Origin: Methanolobus sp. ZRKC5
GTDB lineage: Archaea; Halobacteriota; Methanosarcinia; Methanosarcinales; Methanosarcinaceae
DNA length: 64,000 nt
Reading direction: 5' to 3'
Assembly (NCBI RefSeq): GCF_038446525.1
Contig: NZ_CP151792.1
Span: forward strand, 2,914,001-2,978,000
Below, in pieces: positions 47,936-57,513 of the stretch. A program made the translations under genes and the position numbers. Numbering within the stretch: position 1 is the stretch's first letter; each line of letters begins with the position of its first letter. The notes under the pieces were generated by a model. That model saw nothing but the letters and a program-made list of their open reading frames with translations, was not told where the DNA came from and searched no databases.

Positions 47936-49237
47936 ATGAATTACTGGCAGCCAAAATACGAGACGATGAAAAAGGAAGAACTTGCCGAACTACAACTGAA
48001 ACGTTTAAAAAAAACGGTTGCTGCAGTCTATAATAATGTTCCTTTTTACAAAGAGAAGTTCAAGCAGCTTGGAATAAGCCCTGATGATATCAACTCACTG
48101 GATGATATCAGCAAGTTGCCAACTACAAAAAAAACAGATCTTCGGGATAATTACCCCTTTGGGCTTTTTGCAGTTCCAAGGAAAGATATTGTGAGAATTC
48201 ACGCATCTTCAGGTACTACTGGAAAACCAACGGTTGTTGGCTATACCAAAAATGATATTGAAACATGGTCAGACCTCATGGCAAGAAATCTCACCATGGT
48301 TGGTCTTGATAATAATGATATTTTCCAGAACGCTGTGAACTATGGACTGTTCACAGGGGGTCTTGGTTTCCATTACGGTGTGGAAAGAATGGGTGCCATG
48401 ACAGTTCCAAGTGGCACAGGCAACACGGGCAGGCAGCTTGAAATGATGATTGATTTCGGTGTCACTGCAGTACATTGTACTCCATCTTATGCTCTTTATC
48501 TTGCAGAAACTGCAAAGGAAATGGACATCGTGGACAAGCTTTCCCTAAAAGTTGGATGTTTTGGCGCTGAGCCATGGTCCTCCAACACCAGAAAAAAGCT
48601 TGAAAGTGCTTTGAATATCAAGGCATATGATTCCTATGGTCTTTCAGAAATCATGGGTCCGGGAGTTGCTTTTGAATGTAAGGAACAGGACGGTCTTCAC
48701 GTATGGGGCGACCATTTCTTTGTCGAAGTGCTTGATGAGAATGGTGAGCAGGTAGCAGAAGGAGAAAAAGGAGAACTTGTACTCACATCCCTCACAAAGG
48801 AAGCGCTACCAATTATTAGATACAGGACCGGTGACATCACCAGGCTGCTTGAGAGTGAGTGTTCATGCGGTCGTACAACCCCTCGTATATCGAGGCTTCT
48901 TGGAAGGGCTGACGACATGCTTATCGTCAGGGGCATAAATGTATTCCCTTCGCAGATAGAAGATGTCATTGTCAACATTCCTGAGATCACAGAACATTTC
49001 CAGGTCATTCTTGACAGGAATATAAAGATGCTTGATGAGATTACCGTAAAGGTGGAACTTGAGGAAAATGCTTTCACAGGTGAGTTGAAAGATCTTGCTG
49101 CTGTACGCAAGCACGTTGAAAATGAATTGAAAAGCGTGCTTAATATCAGGACCAATGTAGAACTGGCTGAAAAGGGGTCTATTCCGCGCACTGCGGGTAA
49201 ATCTCAAAAGGTTATAGACAGAAGGAACGCTCTTTGA
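47936..49237 (+). CDS. paaK: Phenylacetate-CoA ligase-like adenylate-forming enzyme
   Basis: 433 residues from ATG 47936 (MNYWQPKYETM), preferred over 47909 because of the GGAG upstream and the family N-terminus. PaaK signature: YNNVPFYKEKF, P-loop HASSGTTGKPTVVGYT, YGLSEIMGPGVA, RTGD and a C-terminal lid with Lys in TAGKSQKV. It activates an aryl or other carboxylic acid to the acyl-AMP and then the CoA thioester. In methanogens it may work with indolepyruvate-type ferredoxin oxidoreductases to recycle aryl acids for aromatic amino acid synthesis. A PaaI-like thioesterase gene is convergent just downstream. Confidence 0.9.
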   Translation: MNYWQPKYETMKKEELAELQLKRLKKTVAAVYNNVPFYKEKFKQLGISPDDINSLDDISKLPTTKKTDLRDNYPFGLFAVPRKDIVRIHASSGTTGKPTVVGYTKNDIETWSDLMARNLTMVGLDNNDIFQNAVNYGLFTGGLGFHYGVERMGAMTVPSGTGNTGRQLEMMIDFGVTAVHCTPSYALYLAETAKEMDIVDKLSLKVGCFGAEPWSSNTRKKLESALNIKAYDSYGLSEIMGPGVAFECKEQDGLHVWGDHFFVEVLDENGEQVAEGEKGELVLTSLTKEALPIIRYRTGDITRLLESECSCGRTTPRISRLLGRADDMLIVRGINVFPSQIEDVIVNIPEITEHFQVILDRNIKMLDEITVKVELEENAFTGELKDLAAVRKHVENELKSVLNIRTNVELAEKGSIPRTAGKSQKVIDRRNAL

Positions 49238-49249
49238 GCAGGTAACCAA

Positions 49250-49285
49250 AAGAGCTGGTTTGATAATCCAGCTTTTTTAATTATT
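49250..49285 (+). terminator. Terminator of the PaaK-like gene
   Basis: AGCTGG and CCAGCT form a stem around TTTGATAAT, followed by TTTTTTAATTATTTTTT. The A-rich left side lets it act for the convergent gene too. Confidence 0.65.
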
Positions 49286-49333
49286 TTTTATCATTTTTTA
49301 TCATTCTTACCGTAATTAATTAGAAAATTACTT

Positions 49334-49759
49334 TTATTCTTCAGGAATCTCAAGTTTATTCTTCTTCCTGTAAGCCATTCCGTTGAATATGGCAACAGTG
49401 TCTCCTTCTTCATCAGTTACATTTACTACATACGTTGATATTTTTGGGTTTATTGATGTTTCTTTAGCTTCAGCAAAAAGGGTGCCTTTGATTGCAGCTT
49501 TTACGTAGGCTATATCTACATTAATAGCAACTGCTACATTTCCGTGGGAATTGGATGCTGCTGCAAACACCATATCTGCTAATGTGAAAATAGCTCCTCC
49601 GTGGACACTGCCCAGGATATTAAGGTGTTTTTTTTCAATTTTCATCTCTGCTTTTGCATATCCTTTTGAGACAAAGGTCAGATCCATGCCTGAATTTGAT
49701 GCAAAGCATTCCTGCGAAAAATATCTCTTTATATCATTCATGTTTTCTTGAGTTTCCAT
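49334..49759 (-). CDS. PaaI-like hotdog thioesterase
   Basis: About 141 residues from ATG 49759 (METQENMND), chosen because GAGGG stands five bases upstream; longer frames to 49852 are less likely. Single hotdog domain with LGSVHGGAIFTLADMVFAAASN, the PaaI motif in which HGG and Asp form the active site. It hydrolyses aryl- or acyl-CoA thioesters. Its position next to the PaaK-like ligase suggests it releases CoA trapped in dead-end products. Confidence 0.85.
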   Translation of the reverse strand: METQENMNDIKRYFSQECFASNSGMDLTFVSKGYAKAEMKIEKKHLNILGSVHGGAIFTLADMVFAAASNSHGNVAVAINVDIAYVKAAIKGTLFAEAKETSINPKISTYVVNVTDEEGDTVAIFNGMAYRKKNKLEIPEE

Positions 49760-49841
49760 ATTTTCCCTCATCTGAAGAAAATCTAATCTCCTCTGTTTTT
49801 CTTGTACGTATTTATTGTTAACCTTAATTATATGGATTGTT

Positions 49842-49932
49842 CGTAGTGTCACAAATAAAATGATTAATCATGACAAATAAAAGAAAACTTTATATAGAAT
49901 TGAACTAATCACTATCATGATAAATCATGACA
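49842..49932 (+). promoter_or_regulatory. Shared divergent control region with repeats
   Basis: Direct repeats CACAAATAAAA / GACAAATAAAA about 22 bases apart and TGATTAATCATGACA (49861-49875) repeated as ATAAATCATGACA (49920-49932). A TATA box TTTATATA is at 49889-49896. The arrangement suggests a regulator-binding site between the PaaI-like gene and the small plus-strand gene. Confidence 0.4.
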
Positions 49933-50040
49933 GAATACAACGTTAGCTATAATTCGTACAGTTTTGGAACACTGTTTGTTTCACTTATGATCGCACTGCT
50001 GACATACTACTCATTCCTCAGCTACCATGGTGTAGTCTGA
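49927..50040 (+). CDS. Possible 37-residue single-helix membrane protein
   Basis: An ATG-to-TGA frame encoding a polar N-terminus (MTEYNVSYNSYS) and one hydrophobic helix (FGTLFVSLMIALLTYYSFL). A TATA box 31 bases before the ATG implies an almost leaderless mRNA. No family is recognised. The composition and promoter make it better than chance, but coding is unproven. Confidence 0.4.
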   Translation: MTEYNVSYNSYSFGTLFVSLMIALLTYYSFLSYHGVV

Positions 50041-50285
50041 GATTTTAATTTGTACCACACAAAAAAGAAGTCTATATCGGGGTTTAATGTAGAAAAGAGC
50101 AAATGGGTAGATTCTATCTATTTGTGATCTTTTCATTGAGCGATGAGTTCTATTGTGATATCGATGTGTTAACATTTTTGGAATAAGTTTGGCATCCATT
50201 CTTATCTTTTATCATAGTTAAGTTCTAAATGGATAGAGAAACGCATAGTTCTGAAACTTTATGTTGAAAATGAGTTAGTTAAAAC

Positions 50286-51907
50286 GTAACTATTCAGCCT
50301 AGCTCACTTCCACCAAGCTGATTTCTTCATCCACGATCAATTCTGCAACTTTGGAACAAATGAATTGCCATAAAATATTGCACTAATTGCATCGATAACA
50401 GATTCAGAATTCTTATTAACAGTAGACACGTATCCTCTTATACGGCAGAAATTTTTTGCACCCTGTTCACTGCGGAAAGTACCTGATATCTTCTGCTGTA
50501 CTTTCGTCATTCTGATATCTCTTTCAGCCTGATTGTTATCAAACGGAACGTTTTGGTCGTACATAAATCGCAAGATATCCTCTTTATGGCCAATAAACCT
50601 ATCCAGCAAATTCTTTACCGTGGTCTGCTTCTTACGTCCTCGTTTTTTAGACCGCACATTTGATTCCGGATCAGGAGGATTTTCATTCACTCCTAAACAA
50701 GTTATGTGATCATAATCCTCACTGAACCTTTGAATTAGCTCAGTATCTAAAAGATCATTATCAACATGATGTTTAATGCATATCAAGAGATCACTCATTA
50801 TCTTTGGCCACTGTTGATCACTGTTTTCGGAAGCTCCAGTTAACTCTCGTAATAAATGTGCATTACATAATGAATGTTGACATTCATATTTGTTGTACGG
50901 TTTCCAAAAATCATGTGTTGCAACACCAGTGTAACCTGGTAATATGCCCATAGCATCCATTGCTTCTGAGCCCCCTTTACGATGTGCAAAATAATAGGTC
51001 AGTTTGTCTGTACCTGCCACATGAAGCCAATTACGAACTGCATTTATTCTCATTCCTGTTTCATCCAGATTGATGACAGGAGATTCTTTCAGGAGATGTT
51101 TCACTGTATTTTCAAAAGCTCCAAGCTTCTCAAAACAACTACGTTCCGTGTTCACCAAAGTAGCAGGACTTATCTTGCATCCCAAAATATCAGAGAACAA
51201 CTTGGTAACACGCTGATAAGGAAGTAATTGGTAAGTGTGCAAATAAACTGCAAATGACTTAACTCGATGACCGTATTGAGTCGGCTGAGTTACACCATCT
51301 GGAAAAAGAGCTTTGTTTACATGAGAACATTTGGGACATGTTTTAATCTCGCAACGATGTTCAATGCAATTGATAGTTATAGGAGGAATGTCAAAGACCT
51401 GTCTTCTTTCATAGTCAGAGGGAACAGAAGCTAACGATCTCCCACAATTGACGCATTGATTAACAGGATGAACAATAACTTCATCCGGATCATCATTTAT
51501 TCTTAATGTAGTACCAGGATGACCGTTTTGACCACCTACATGCTTATTGGTCTTTTTTCTTTGACTTTTAACGGTTGGTTTATTCCGTGCATAAGAATCA
51601 GTAGAAGGTGGTTTGCTACTGTTGCGACTATTCTTTTCAAGCATTTCTTCCAAATGCCTGACACGCTCTTCAAGTTGTGCAATTTGGAGAGATTGATGTT
51701 CAATTATCCCAAGTAATCGAGTTACAAGTTCTACTACTGCTTCTGGACCAGCTTCATAAACTGCAAGTATTTCTTCGCGGTCTATACAAATCCCCTCAGA
51801 TTGATAGACGTTTTTTATGATATTTTACTGAATATTTTTTAACACATAGAATGAAGCCATAGTATATTGTTTTTTGCATCATTAAAACAGTCAGGCTGAA
51901 TAGTTAC
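50286..51907 (-). mobile_element. IS66-family insertion sequence (copy 2, 1622 bp)
   Basis: Ends GTAACTATTCAGCCT and complement, with exact 8-bp duplication GTTAAAAC at 50278-50285 and 51908-51915. Same length and nearly the same sequence as copy 1, in opposite orientation; both are thus potential sites for inversion of the 43 kb between them. Confidence 0.95.
50337..51653 (-). CDS. IS66-family transposase (TnpC-type), copy 2
   Basis: 438 residues from TTG 51653, with the same coiled-coil, zinc and DDE motifs as copy 1; only two residue differences were found (Gly for Arg in HRKGGSE, Ser for Arg in ENSDQQ). The same upstream in-frame extension with GAGGGG and ATA is present. Intact, so probably active. 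Confidence 0.88.
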   Translation of the reverse strand: MEEMLEKNSRNSSKPPSTDSYARNKPTVKSQRKKTNKHVGGQNGHPGTTLRINDDPDEVIVHPVNQCVNCGRSLASVPSDYERRQVFDIPPITINCIEHRCEIKTCPKCSHVNKALFPDGVTQPTQYGHRVKSFAVYLHTYQLLPYQRVTKLFSDILGCKISPATLVNTERSCFEKLGAFENTVKHLLKESPVINLDETGMRINAVRNWLHVAGTDKLTYYFAHRKGGSEAMDAMGILPGYTGVATHDFWKPYNKYECQHSLCNAHLLRELTGASENSDQQWPKIMSDLLICIKHHVDNDLLDTELIQRFSEDYDHITCLGVNENPPDPESNVRSKKRGRKKQTTVKNLLDRFIGHKEDILRFMYDQNVPFDNNQAERDIRMTKVQQKISGTFRSEQGAKNFCRIRGYVSTVNKNSESVIDAISAIFYGNSFVPKLQN

Positions 51908-52285
51908 GTTAAAACAAACATAATTTCCTGAATCTGATTTTAATTTCCTGCTTACAATGAATTGAACGCTGATGTAAAAGTAGTTTATAAGTTCGTACAA
52001 TCTATGGGATTGTATCTTTTCTATGATTTTTACAGTTGTTTCGGTGACGTAAGTTTCATATACTTGCCTATTATATAAATATTAATATATAAAATTGCTT
52101 CATTATTTCTGATTATAATATTTTACCATAATGTATAGGAGAGAACTTTTTGAAAAAAGTGTCACATTTTAATCAGTTGCACGAGAAATTAATGCTACTT
52201 ATCAGTTTCAGTGTTGCTTTATACCCAGATGTATCGCAGTTAACCACATCAGAAGCTATAAAAAGTATCGGCAGGGTGATATGAA
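51908..52285 (+). promoter_or_regulatory. Upstream region of the PKD surface protein gene
   Basis: TATA-like TATTATATAAATATTAATATATAAA near 52068-52092 is a candidate promoter core. The ribosome binding site is GGGTGAT at 52274-52280, six bases before ATG 52286; an overlapping ATG at 52281 opens only a very short frame. Confidence 0.45.
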
Positions 52286-54676
52286 ATGAAATATATCATT
52301 CTTGTAATTGTTATTCTTGCTATATTTGTATCCCCTGCCTGCGCTACGTACTATGCTGAAGGGATACATGTGTCGTCTCTGGATAGTGTGGATGATAGAG
52401 CTTCCGAAACCTTGAATATAAGTTTTGAATTTCCATATTACAATATAAACCATACACAATTTAACGTAACTAGTAACGGTGTTGTCAGTTTTACTGGTAA
52501 ATCTAGTACTTTCGGTAATATGAATCTGCCAACAACAAACTATAATTGTCCTGCCGTTTTCCCATTCTGGGACGATTTAATTTCATCTGATGGATATATC
52601 CTGTATGAATCAATTGCATCAGGAGATAAGGGTAACCCCTATGGAACTGATGCATTGGTAGTACAATGGACAAATTATGGATTTTTTAGCTCAGAACTCG
52701 TAATGGGTACTTTCCAAGTCCATTTGGTATCAGATGGGAATATCACATTCAATTACAATGATCTTATATCCCCTACCCGTTCTTATGGGCAGAGTGCAAC
52801 CATTGGTATTCAGGAGAATGGCACTGGTAATTATGTACAGCATTCCATCAATGCGGATGCCGGGATAAGAAGCGGCTATGCAATAACTTTTGCATATGAC
52901 GATGGGGTCAATTATACTAAGTCTGGAGCAAGTACAGATGATTTCTGGGACATTTTGCTCTACAAGAACGGTAGTGTCCAGCCACCAACAAAACCGTATG
53001 CTCCAAATCCGTCTGTTGGTGCTACAACATCTACAAGTCCTACTCTGAGTTGGAGTTCTGAAAATGCTACTAATTACACCGTCAGGGTTTCAGTAAACTC
53101 TGATTTGAGTAGCCCAATATACTCTAATTCCACATTTACTGAATCACCATTATCTCTTTCAAGTCTATCTGCAAATACAACTTACTACTGGCATATAATA
53201 GCCCAAAATAATGGAGGAGAAGCTCACTCAGACCTGTGGAATTTCACAACAAGCTCTGTTCCTGTTGCCAGCTTCACATCTAATGTTACTAATGGAGCTG
53301 TTCCTCTGACTATAAATTTCACCGATATTTCCATCAATACACCCATTTCATGGTCTTGGGATTTCGGTGACGGTAATACTTCGACTGACCAGAATGCGAC
53401 ACATACCTATGTAGCTGCAGGTACGTATAATGTCAGCCTTAATGCAACAAATGCTGATGGGAGTAACATTAAAACTCAGATCAACTACATTACAGCGGCC
53501 GTAGCACCTGTTGCCAGCTTCACATCTAATGTCACATCAGGCGCAATTCCATTTTCTGTTAACTTCACCGATCTCTCTACCAATGCTCCTAATTCATGGT
53601 CCTGGGATTTCGGTGACGGTAATACTTCAACTGCCCAGAACCCTACGCATAGCTATGTGTCTACTGGTACCTATAATGTCAGCCTGAATGCAACAAATGT
53701 TGGTGGCAGCAATGTCAGCACTCAGTTATCATACATCAGCGTTGCTGCAACTCCTGTTGCCAATTTTACGGCTGATGTTACATCAGGAACGGCACCGCTG
53801 GCAGTTTCATTTACCGATTTCTCCAACAATACTCCTACTTCATGGGCATGGAACTTTGGTGACGGAGTTACATCGACTGATAAGAATGCGACACATACCT
53901 ATACAACTGCAGGAACCTATACTGTTGTTCTGAATGCAACAAACGTGGGTGGCAGCAACACCAGTATTCAGACAGGTTACATCACTGTAACTGCCGTCAG
54001 TTCAAGCAGTAGCTCCGATTCCAGCTATCGTGCATCTGTCGGCCCAAGTCAGCCACCTGAGACTGTAACATTCACCGATACATCTGTTCAGCATGTAATG
54101 GGTGGTACAGCTGTAGATTTTGACTTGTCTGAGGGGGATGATCCTGTTCTTGGAATCAGCTTTGATGCAAAGGACAATGAGGGTCTTGTTGTCACTAAAG
54201 TTCAGGTTCTCAAAGGTGAACCTTCTGATATTCCTGCTCCAGCCGGCAATTCTTATTCAGTAATGAGTATCGATGTTGGAAGTGAGGGAACTATTTCGGA
54301 ACATAATGCTGACAACATAATGATTCGTTTCAAGGTTAGCTGGGAATGGATTAACGAGAACAGCATTGATACTGAAACAATCCGCATGACGCGTTTCCAT
54401 GGTGAGCAGTGGGAAGATCTTCCAAGTAATAAGATCAGTGATGATGGTGAATTCCTTTATTTCGATGCTCAGACACCTGGATTTTCCATATTCTCTGTCA
54501 TAGGTGATAGCGTAGGTGCTGAGGTTGTTGAAAGTGAACCAGAATCGATTATCTCTGAAGAGGAAGAATTGAGTGAGCCAGACATTGAAGAACCAAAAGA
54601 CACACCTGGGTTTACAGGAATGTTGTCATTGGTCTTTGTAACTCTTGCATTCCTTTTATTCAGAAAGAATGAGTAA
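52286..54676 (+). CDS. Cell-surface protein with PKD repeats and PGF-CTERM tail
   Basis: 796 residues. Signal peptide (IILVIVILAIFVSPACA), a nidogen-like beta domain (~20-215), a fibronectin-III-like domain (~235-325), three PKD domains (~326-405, 410-490, 495-575; each with WxWDFGDG or WAWNFGDG), a Ser-rich linker, a PGF-pre-PGF domain (~590-735), an acidic linker and the PGF-CTERM anchor (DTPGFTGMLSLVFVTLAFLL). PGF-CTERM is cut by archaeosortase and lipid-linked in related archaea. Role: adhesion or S-layer-associated surface structure. Many N-glycosylation sites (NxT/S). Confidence 0.9.
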   Translation: MKYIILVIVILAIFVSPACATYYAEGIHVSSLDSVDDRASETLNISFEFPYYNINHTQFNVTSNGVVSFTGKSSTFGNMNLPTTNYNCPAVFPFWDDLISSDGYILYESIASGDKGNPYGTDALVVQWTNYGFFSSELVMGTFQVHLVSDGNITFNYNDLISPTRSYGQSATIGIQENGTGNYVQHSINADAGIRSGYAITFAYDDGVNYTKSGASTDDFWDILLYKNGSVQPPTKPYAPNPSVGATTSTSPTLSWSSENATNYTVRVSVNSDLSSPIYSNSTFTESPLSLSSLSANTTYYWHIIAQNNGGEAHSDLWNFTTSSVPVASFTSNVTNGAVPLTINFTDISINTPISWSWDFGDGNTSTDQNATHTYVAAGTYNVSLNATNADGSNIKTQINYITAAVAPVASFTSNVTSGAIPFSVNFTDLSTNAPNSWSWDFGDGNTSTAQNPTHSYVSTGTYNVSLNATNVGGSNVSTQLSYISVAATPVANFTADVTSGTAPLAVSFTDFSNNTPTSWAWNFGDGVTSTDKNATHTYTTAGTYTVVLNATNVGGSNTSIQTGYITVTAVSSSSSSDSSYRASVGPSQPPETVTFTDTSVQHVMGGTAVDFDLSEGDDPVLGISFDAKDNEGLVVTKVQVLKGEPSDIPAPAGNSYSVMSIDVGSEGTISEHNADNIMIRFKVSWEWINENSIDTETIRMTRFHGEQWEDLPSNKISDDGEFLYFDAQTPGFSIFSVIGDSVGAEVVESEPESIISEEEELSEPDIEEPKDTPGFTGMLSLVFVTLAFLLFRKNE

Positions 54677-54712
54677 TGACAGGATACGTGTCCTGTCATC
54701 ATTTTTTATTTT
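54676..54712 (+). terminator. Terminator of the PKD protein gene
   Basis: TGACAGGA and TCCTGTCA form a perfect stem around TACGTG-type loop bases, followed by ATTTTTTATTTTATT. It ends directly at the following MITE. Confidence 0.75.
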
Positions 54713-54715
54713 ATT

Positions 54716-54909
54716 GTAACTATTCAGCCTGGCACGATTTGCCTATTGGTACTGATTTCATCGAAATAGAGATGTCTGCTCACTAACAATCTAACAATCA
54801 AAAAATCAATCAATAGCAACAATCAAAATAAATGATCCTAATGAAATTTACGTTTCAACTTTTTGTCAAGATTGTTATTGATAGCGTTTTTATCAGGCTG
54901 AATAGTTAC
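54716..54909 (+). mobile_element. 194-bp MITE (copy 5)
   Basis: Ends GTAACTATTCAGCCTG and complement with exact 8-bp duplication ATTTTATT (54708-54715 and 54910-54917). It sits in the T-rich tail of the terminator, between two genes. Confidence 0.93.
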
Positions 54910-55002
54910 ATTTTATTTTTGATAATTCCGGTCTTTCATTGAGTTGAAAAAAGAATGAGTATTGGCTCAACTCGTTGTGATGCTCATACAATAATAGAAC
55001 TT

Positions 55003-55458
55003 TTAATAGCTAACCATATCCCTGTAACCAAGTCCTTTGGTGTAGTCCAGGTAGTAAGCTGTTGCCGGTTCCACTTTAACCAGTATCTCATCATTAGCCA
55101 CAGGCATGTCGGCAACAAAGGGGAACTTTTCGAGCATTAACTGGAATGCTTTTCCCGCTTCTGCTTCATCAGTAACAATAGATGCCTTTCCTTCCATCTG
55201 GATGCCTGTAATTTCCATTAACTGCAATTCATCATCATCTACTGTGTAGGCCACATTACTGTTGTTAAGCATATTAACAGCTTTACGCGTGTCCTTTCCG
55301 GTCCCAAAATAAACCACTGCACCATCAGACACATACATCATGGTATGAACTATCGGATTTCCATTTTTATCCACAGTTCCAAGGTTCAGCCAATTATGGC
55401 TAGCTAAGTAATCAATTATTTTCTGTTTGATTTCATCTGACAATTTCTCACACTCCAT
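55003..55458 (-). CDS. Pyridoxamine 5'-phosphate oxidase-family flavoprotein
   Basis: 151 residues of the split-barrel FMN-binding fold: LNLGTVDKNGNPIVHTMMYV, VVYFGTGKDTRKAVNML and an MEGKASIV strand. Members bind FMN, F420 or heme and act as oxidases or reductases; which cofactor is used here cannot be told. Monocistronic, minus strand, ATG 55458. Confidence 0.8.
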   Translation of the reverse strand: MECEKLSDEIKQKIIDYLASHNWLNLGTVDKNGNPIVHTMMYVSDGAVVYFGTGKDTRKAVNMLNNSNVAYTVDDDELQLMEITGIQMEGKASIVTDEAEAGKAFQLMLEKFPFVADMPVANDEILVKVEPATAYYLDYTKGLGYRDMVSY

Positions 55459-55666
55459 ATATTTGCATTAAATATGAGTTGGTCTGTAAGTTAAAAAGAT
55501 GTTGTTAGTTATTGACATTCACTAACATTTTTGCTCTTTAGAAAACCTACTTTGGATTTTATTTTGGCATAACAACTCAACTGAGGAATCTTATAATTAT
55601 TGCTTGGCATAGAAATTATAAAGAGGATGGCAGGACAGTTTTAAGAATGATCTGTAAGAATCCATA

Positions 55667-56068
55667 TCAAAGAATTTCATCATCTTCTATCTCGACATCC
55701 AATACATCCAGTATGATCTCTTCACCGCTCCCATTAAAGCATTTCCAGTTTTCAGGGCCAAATGGATGACCAACTATAATATGGTGGTTGCCGGTTTTGC
55801 TGAAAAGTCTCAGGTCTGCCTTTGAAGGTCTGATTACAGAGCTTGGGTGGCTGTGTACCGAGCCGACTGCTGAGATATTTGGCATCATAAAAAGCTTGAG
55901 AACTGCGTTGATCTCACTTGATTCAGTACCAGGGAGAAATAAAATATCGGTTATGATACCATCCTTTACCTGCAAGAGACCTGCAAATTCATTCGGGTAT
56001 GTGGATTTGCTGACCTCAAGTGCGAAGTTTAGTGTTTCTTTTGCAATGCCCTTTATTTCTGTACTCAT
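55667..56068 (-). CDS. JAB1/MPN-type metalloprotease
   Basis: 133 residues. The JAMM zinc motif is complete: Glu in PNEFAGLL, HSHPS, then PSKADLRLF with the zinc Asp. In archaea such small JAMM proteases remove ubiquitin-like SAMP modifiers or release thiocarboxylated sulfur carriers. No SAMP gene adjoins. It diverges from the malic enzyme gene. Confidence 0.85.
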   Translation of the reverse strand: MSTEIKGIAKETLNFALEVSKSTYPNEFAGLLQVKDGIITDILFLPGTESSEINAVLKLFMMPNISAVGSVHSHPSSVIRPSKADLRLFSKTGNHHIIVGHPFGPENWKCFNGSGEEIILDVLDVEIEDDEIL

Positions 56069-56166
56069 TCTATATTCCTAGGATATGGGAACATATAACT
56101 TTTTTGAAGACATCTATAATTCAGAATATTAAAACGAATTTATGTACTGTTTGGGAAGTAATAAAA

Positions 56167-57399
56167 ATGGATGAACATTTTAAGTTTTTCACGTGCAAGG
56201 AAGGTGACAATAGTCTGGGGGAGCGGTCTTTGGAAATACATGAAAATGCAGGTGGAGTTATTGGTATTAGTGGCAAGGTTCCTCTCAATAATATGGAGGA
56301 TCTCAGTCTTGCCTATACTCCCGGAGTTGCCGAACCATGCAAAAAAATAGCAGAAAACGTAGATAACGTTTATAGATACACCACGAAAAAGAACTCGGTA
56401 GCAATAATTACAGATGGTTCTGCTGTCCTTGGTCTTGGAAACATTGGTCCGTATGCTGCTTTACCTGTAATGGAGGGTAAAGCTCTGATATTCAAAGAAC
56501 TTGCAGACATCGATGCGTTTCCTGTTTGTCTGGACACGACCGATACTGAGGAGATAATCCGCACAGTTAAACATATAGCACCTGCTTTTGGTGGTATTAA
56601 CCTGGAAGATATCAGTGCTCCCCGGTGTTTTGAGATAGAGGAACGATTGCGTAATGAACTTTCTATACCCGTGTTCCATGATGATCAGCATGGAACAGCA
56701 GTTGTGGTCATTGCTGGTTTGATCAATGCCTTGAGGGTCATTGGTAAAGAAATACCAAACATTAAAGTGGTCATATCGGGAGCCGGGGCTGCAGGAAAAG
56801 CGATAGCTTTCAAATTGCTACACGCTGGTATCAATCCTGAAAGGCTTATTGTATGTGATAGTCGTGGATCTATTTACAAAGGACGCATAGAAGGTATGAA
56901 TCCTGAAAAAGAGGAAATTGCCATGGCGACAAACAAACAAAATATAAAAGGGACACTTGCAAACGTGCTGGTTAATGCTGACGTTTTTATCGGTGTTTCA
57001 GCACCCGGGATAGTAAACAGTGAAATGGTTTCATCCATGGCATCGGATGCAATTGTTTTTGCAATGGCCAATCCTGTTCCTGAGATAATGCCGAACATTG
57101 CAAAAGAAGCAGGTGCCAGAGTCATTGCAACGGGTCGATCTGATTGTCCTAACCAGATAAACAATTGTCTTGGTTTTCCAGGTATATTCCGTGGTGCTCT
57201 GGACACGCGTGCCAGTGATATAACCCCGGAAATGGAGCTGGCGGCAGTGTATGCACTTGCAGGTATCGTTACAGATGATAAGCTCAGCGAGAATTACATA
57301 ATCCCCGGTTCGCTTGATAAAAAAGTTGTGGAAACTGTAGCATCAGCTGTTGCAGAAGCGGCTGTTAGAAGTGGCGTTTCAAAGATTAACGCTCTTTAG
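56167..57399 (+). CDS. Malic enzyme (oxaloacetate-decarboxylating malate dehydrogenase)
   Basis: 410 residues from ATG 56167 (MDEHFKFFTCKEG), with GGGAAG upstream; the open frame extends further but without family sequence. Conserved: LAYTPGVAEPC, AIITDGSAVLGLGNIGP, VFHDDQHGTAVV and the NAD(P) loop VISGAGAAGKAIAFKLL. It converts malate to pyruvate and CO2 with NAD(P), linking the incomplete TCA pathway to pyruvate. Confidence 0.9.
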   Translation: MDEHFKFFTCKEGDNSLGERSLEIHENAGGVIGISGKVPLNNMEDLSLAYTPGVAEPCKKIAENVDNVYRYTTKKNSVAIITDGSAVLGLGNIGPYAALPVMEGKALIFKELADIDAFPVCLDTTDTEEIIRTVKHIAPAFGGINLEDISAPRCFEIEERLRNELSIPVFHDDQHGTAVVVIAGLINALRVIGKEIPNIKVVISGAGAAGKAIAFKLLHAGINPERLIVCDSRGSIYKGRIEGMNPEKEEIAMATNKQNIKGTLANVLVNADVFIGVSAPGIVNSEMVSSMASDAIVFAMANPVPEIMPNIAKEAGARVIATGRSDCPNQINNCLGFPGIFRGALDTRASDITPEMELAAVYALAGIVTDDKLSENYIIPGSLDKKVVETVASAVAEAAVRSGVSKINAL

Positions 57400-57421
57400 G
57401 ACCCATTATGTTGGTTTTTTC

Positions 57422-57452
57422 CCTTGGAGCAGTCTTATATGCTCCTTTATAC
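57422..57452 (+). terminator. Hairpin after the malic enzyme gene
   Basis: GGAGCA and TGCTCC pair around GTCTTATA, followed by TTTAT. Modest terminator. Confidence 0.45.
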
Positions 57453-57513
57453 AGGAGAATTACTAAAAGCATTAAAAACACTAAAAATGGTTGTAAGTTG
57501 TTAAAAACAGCTA

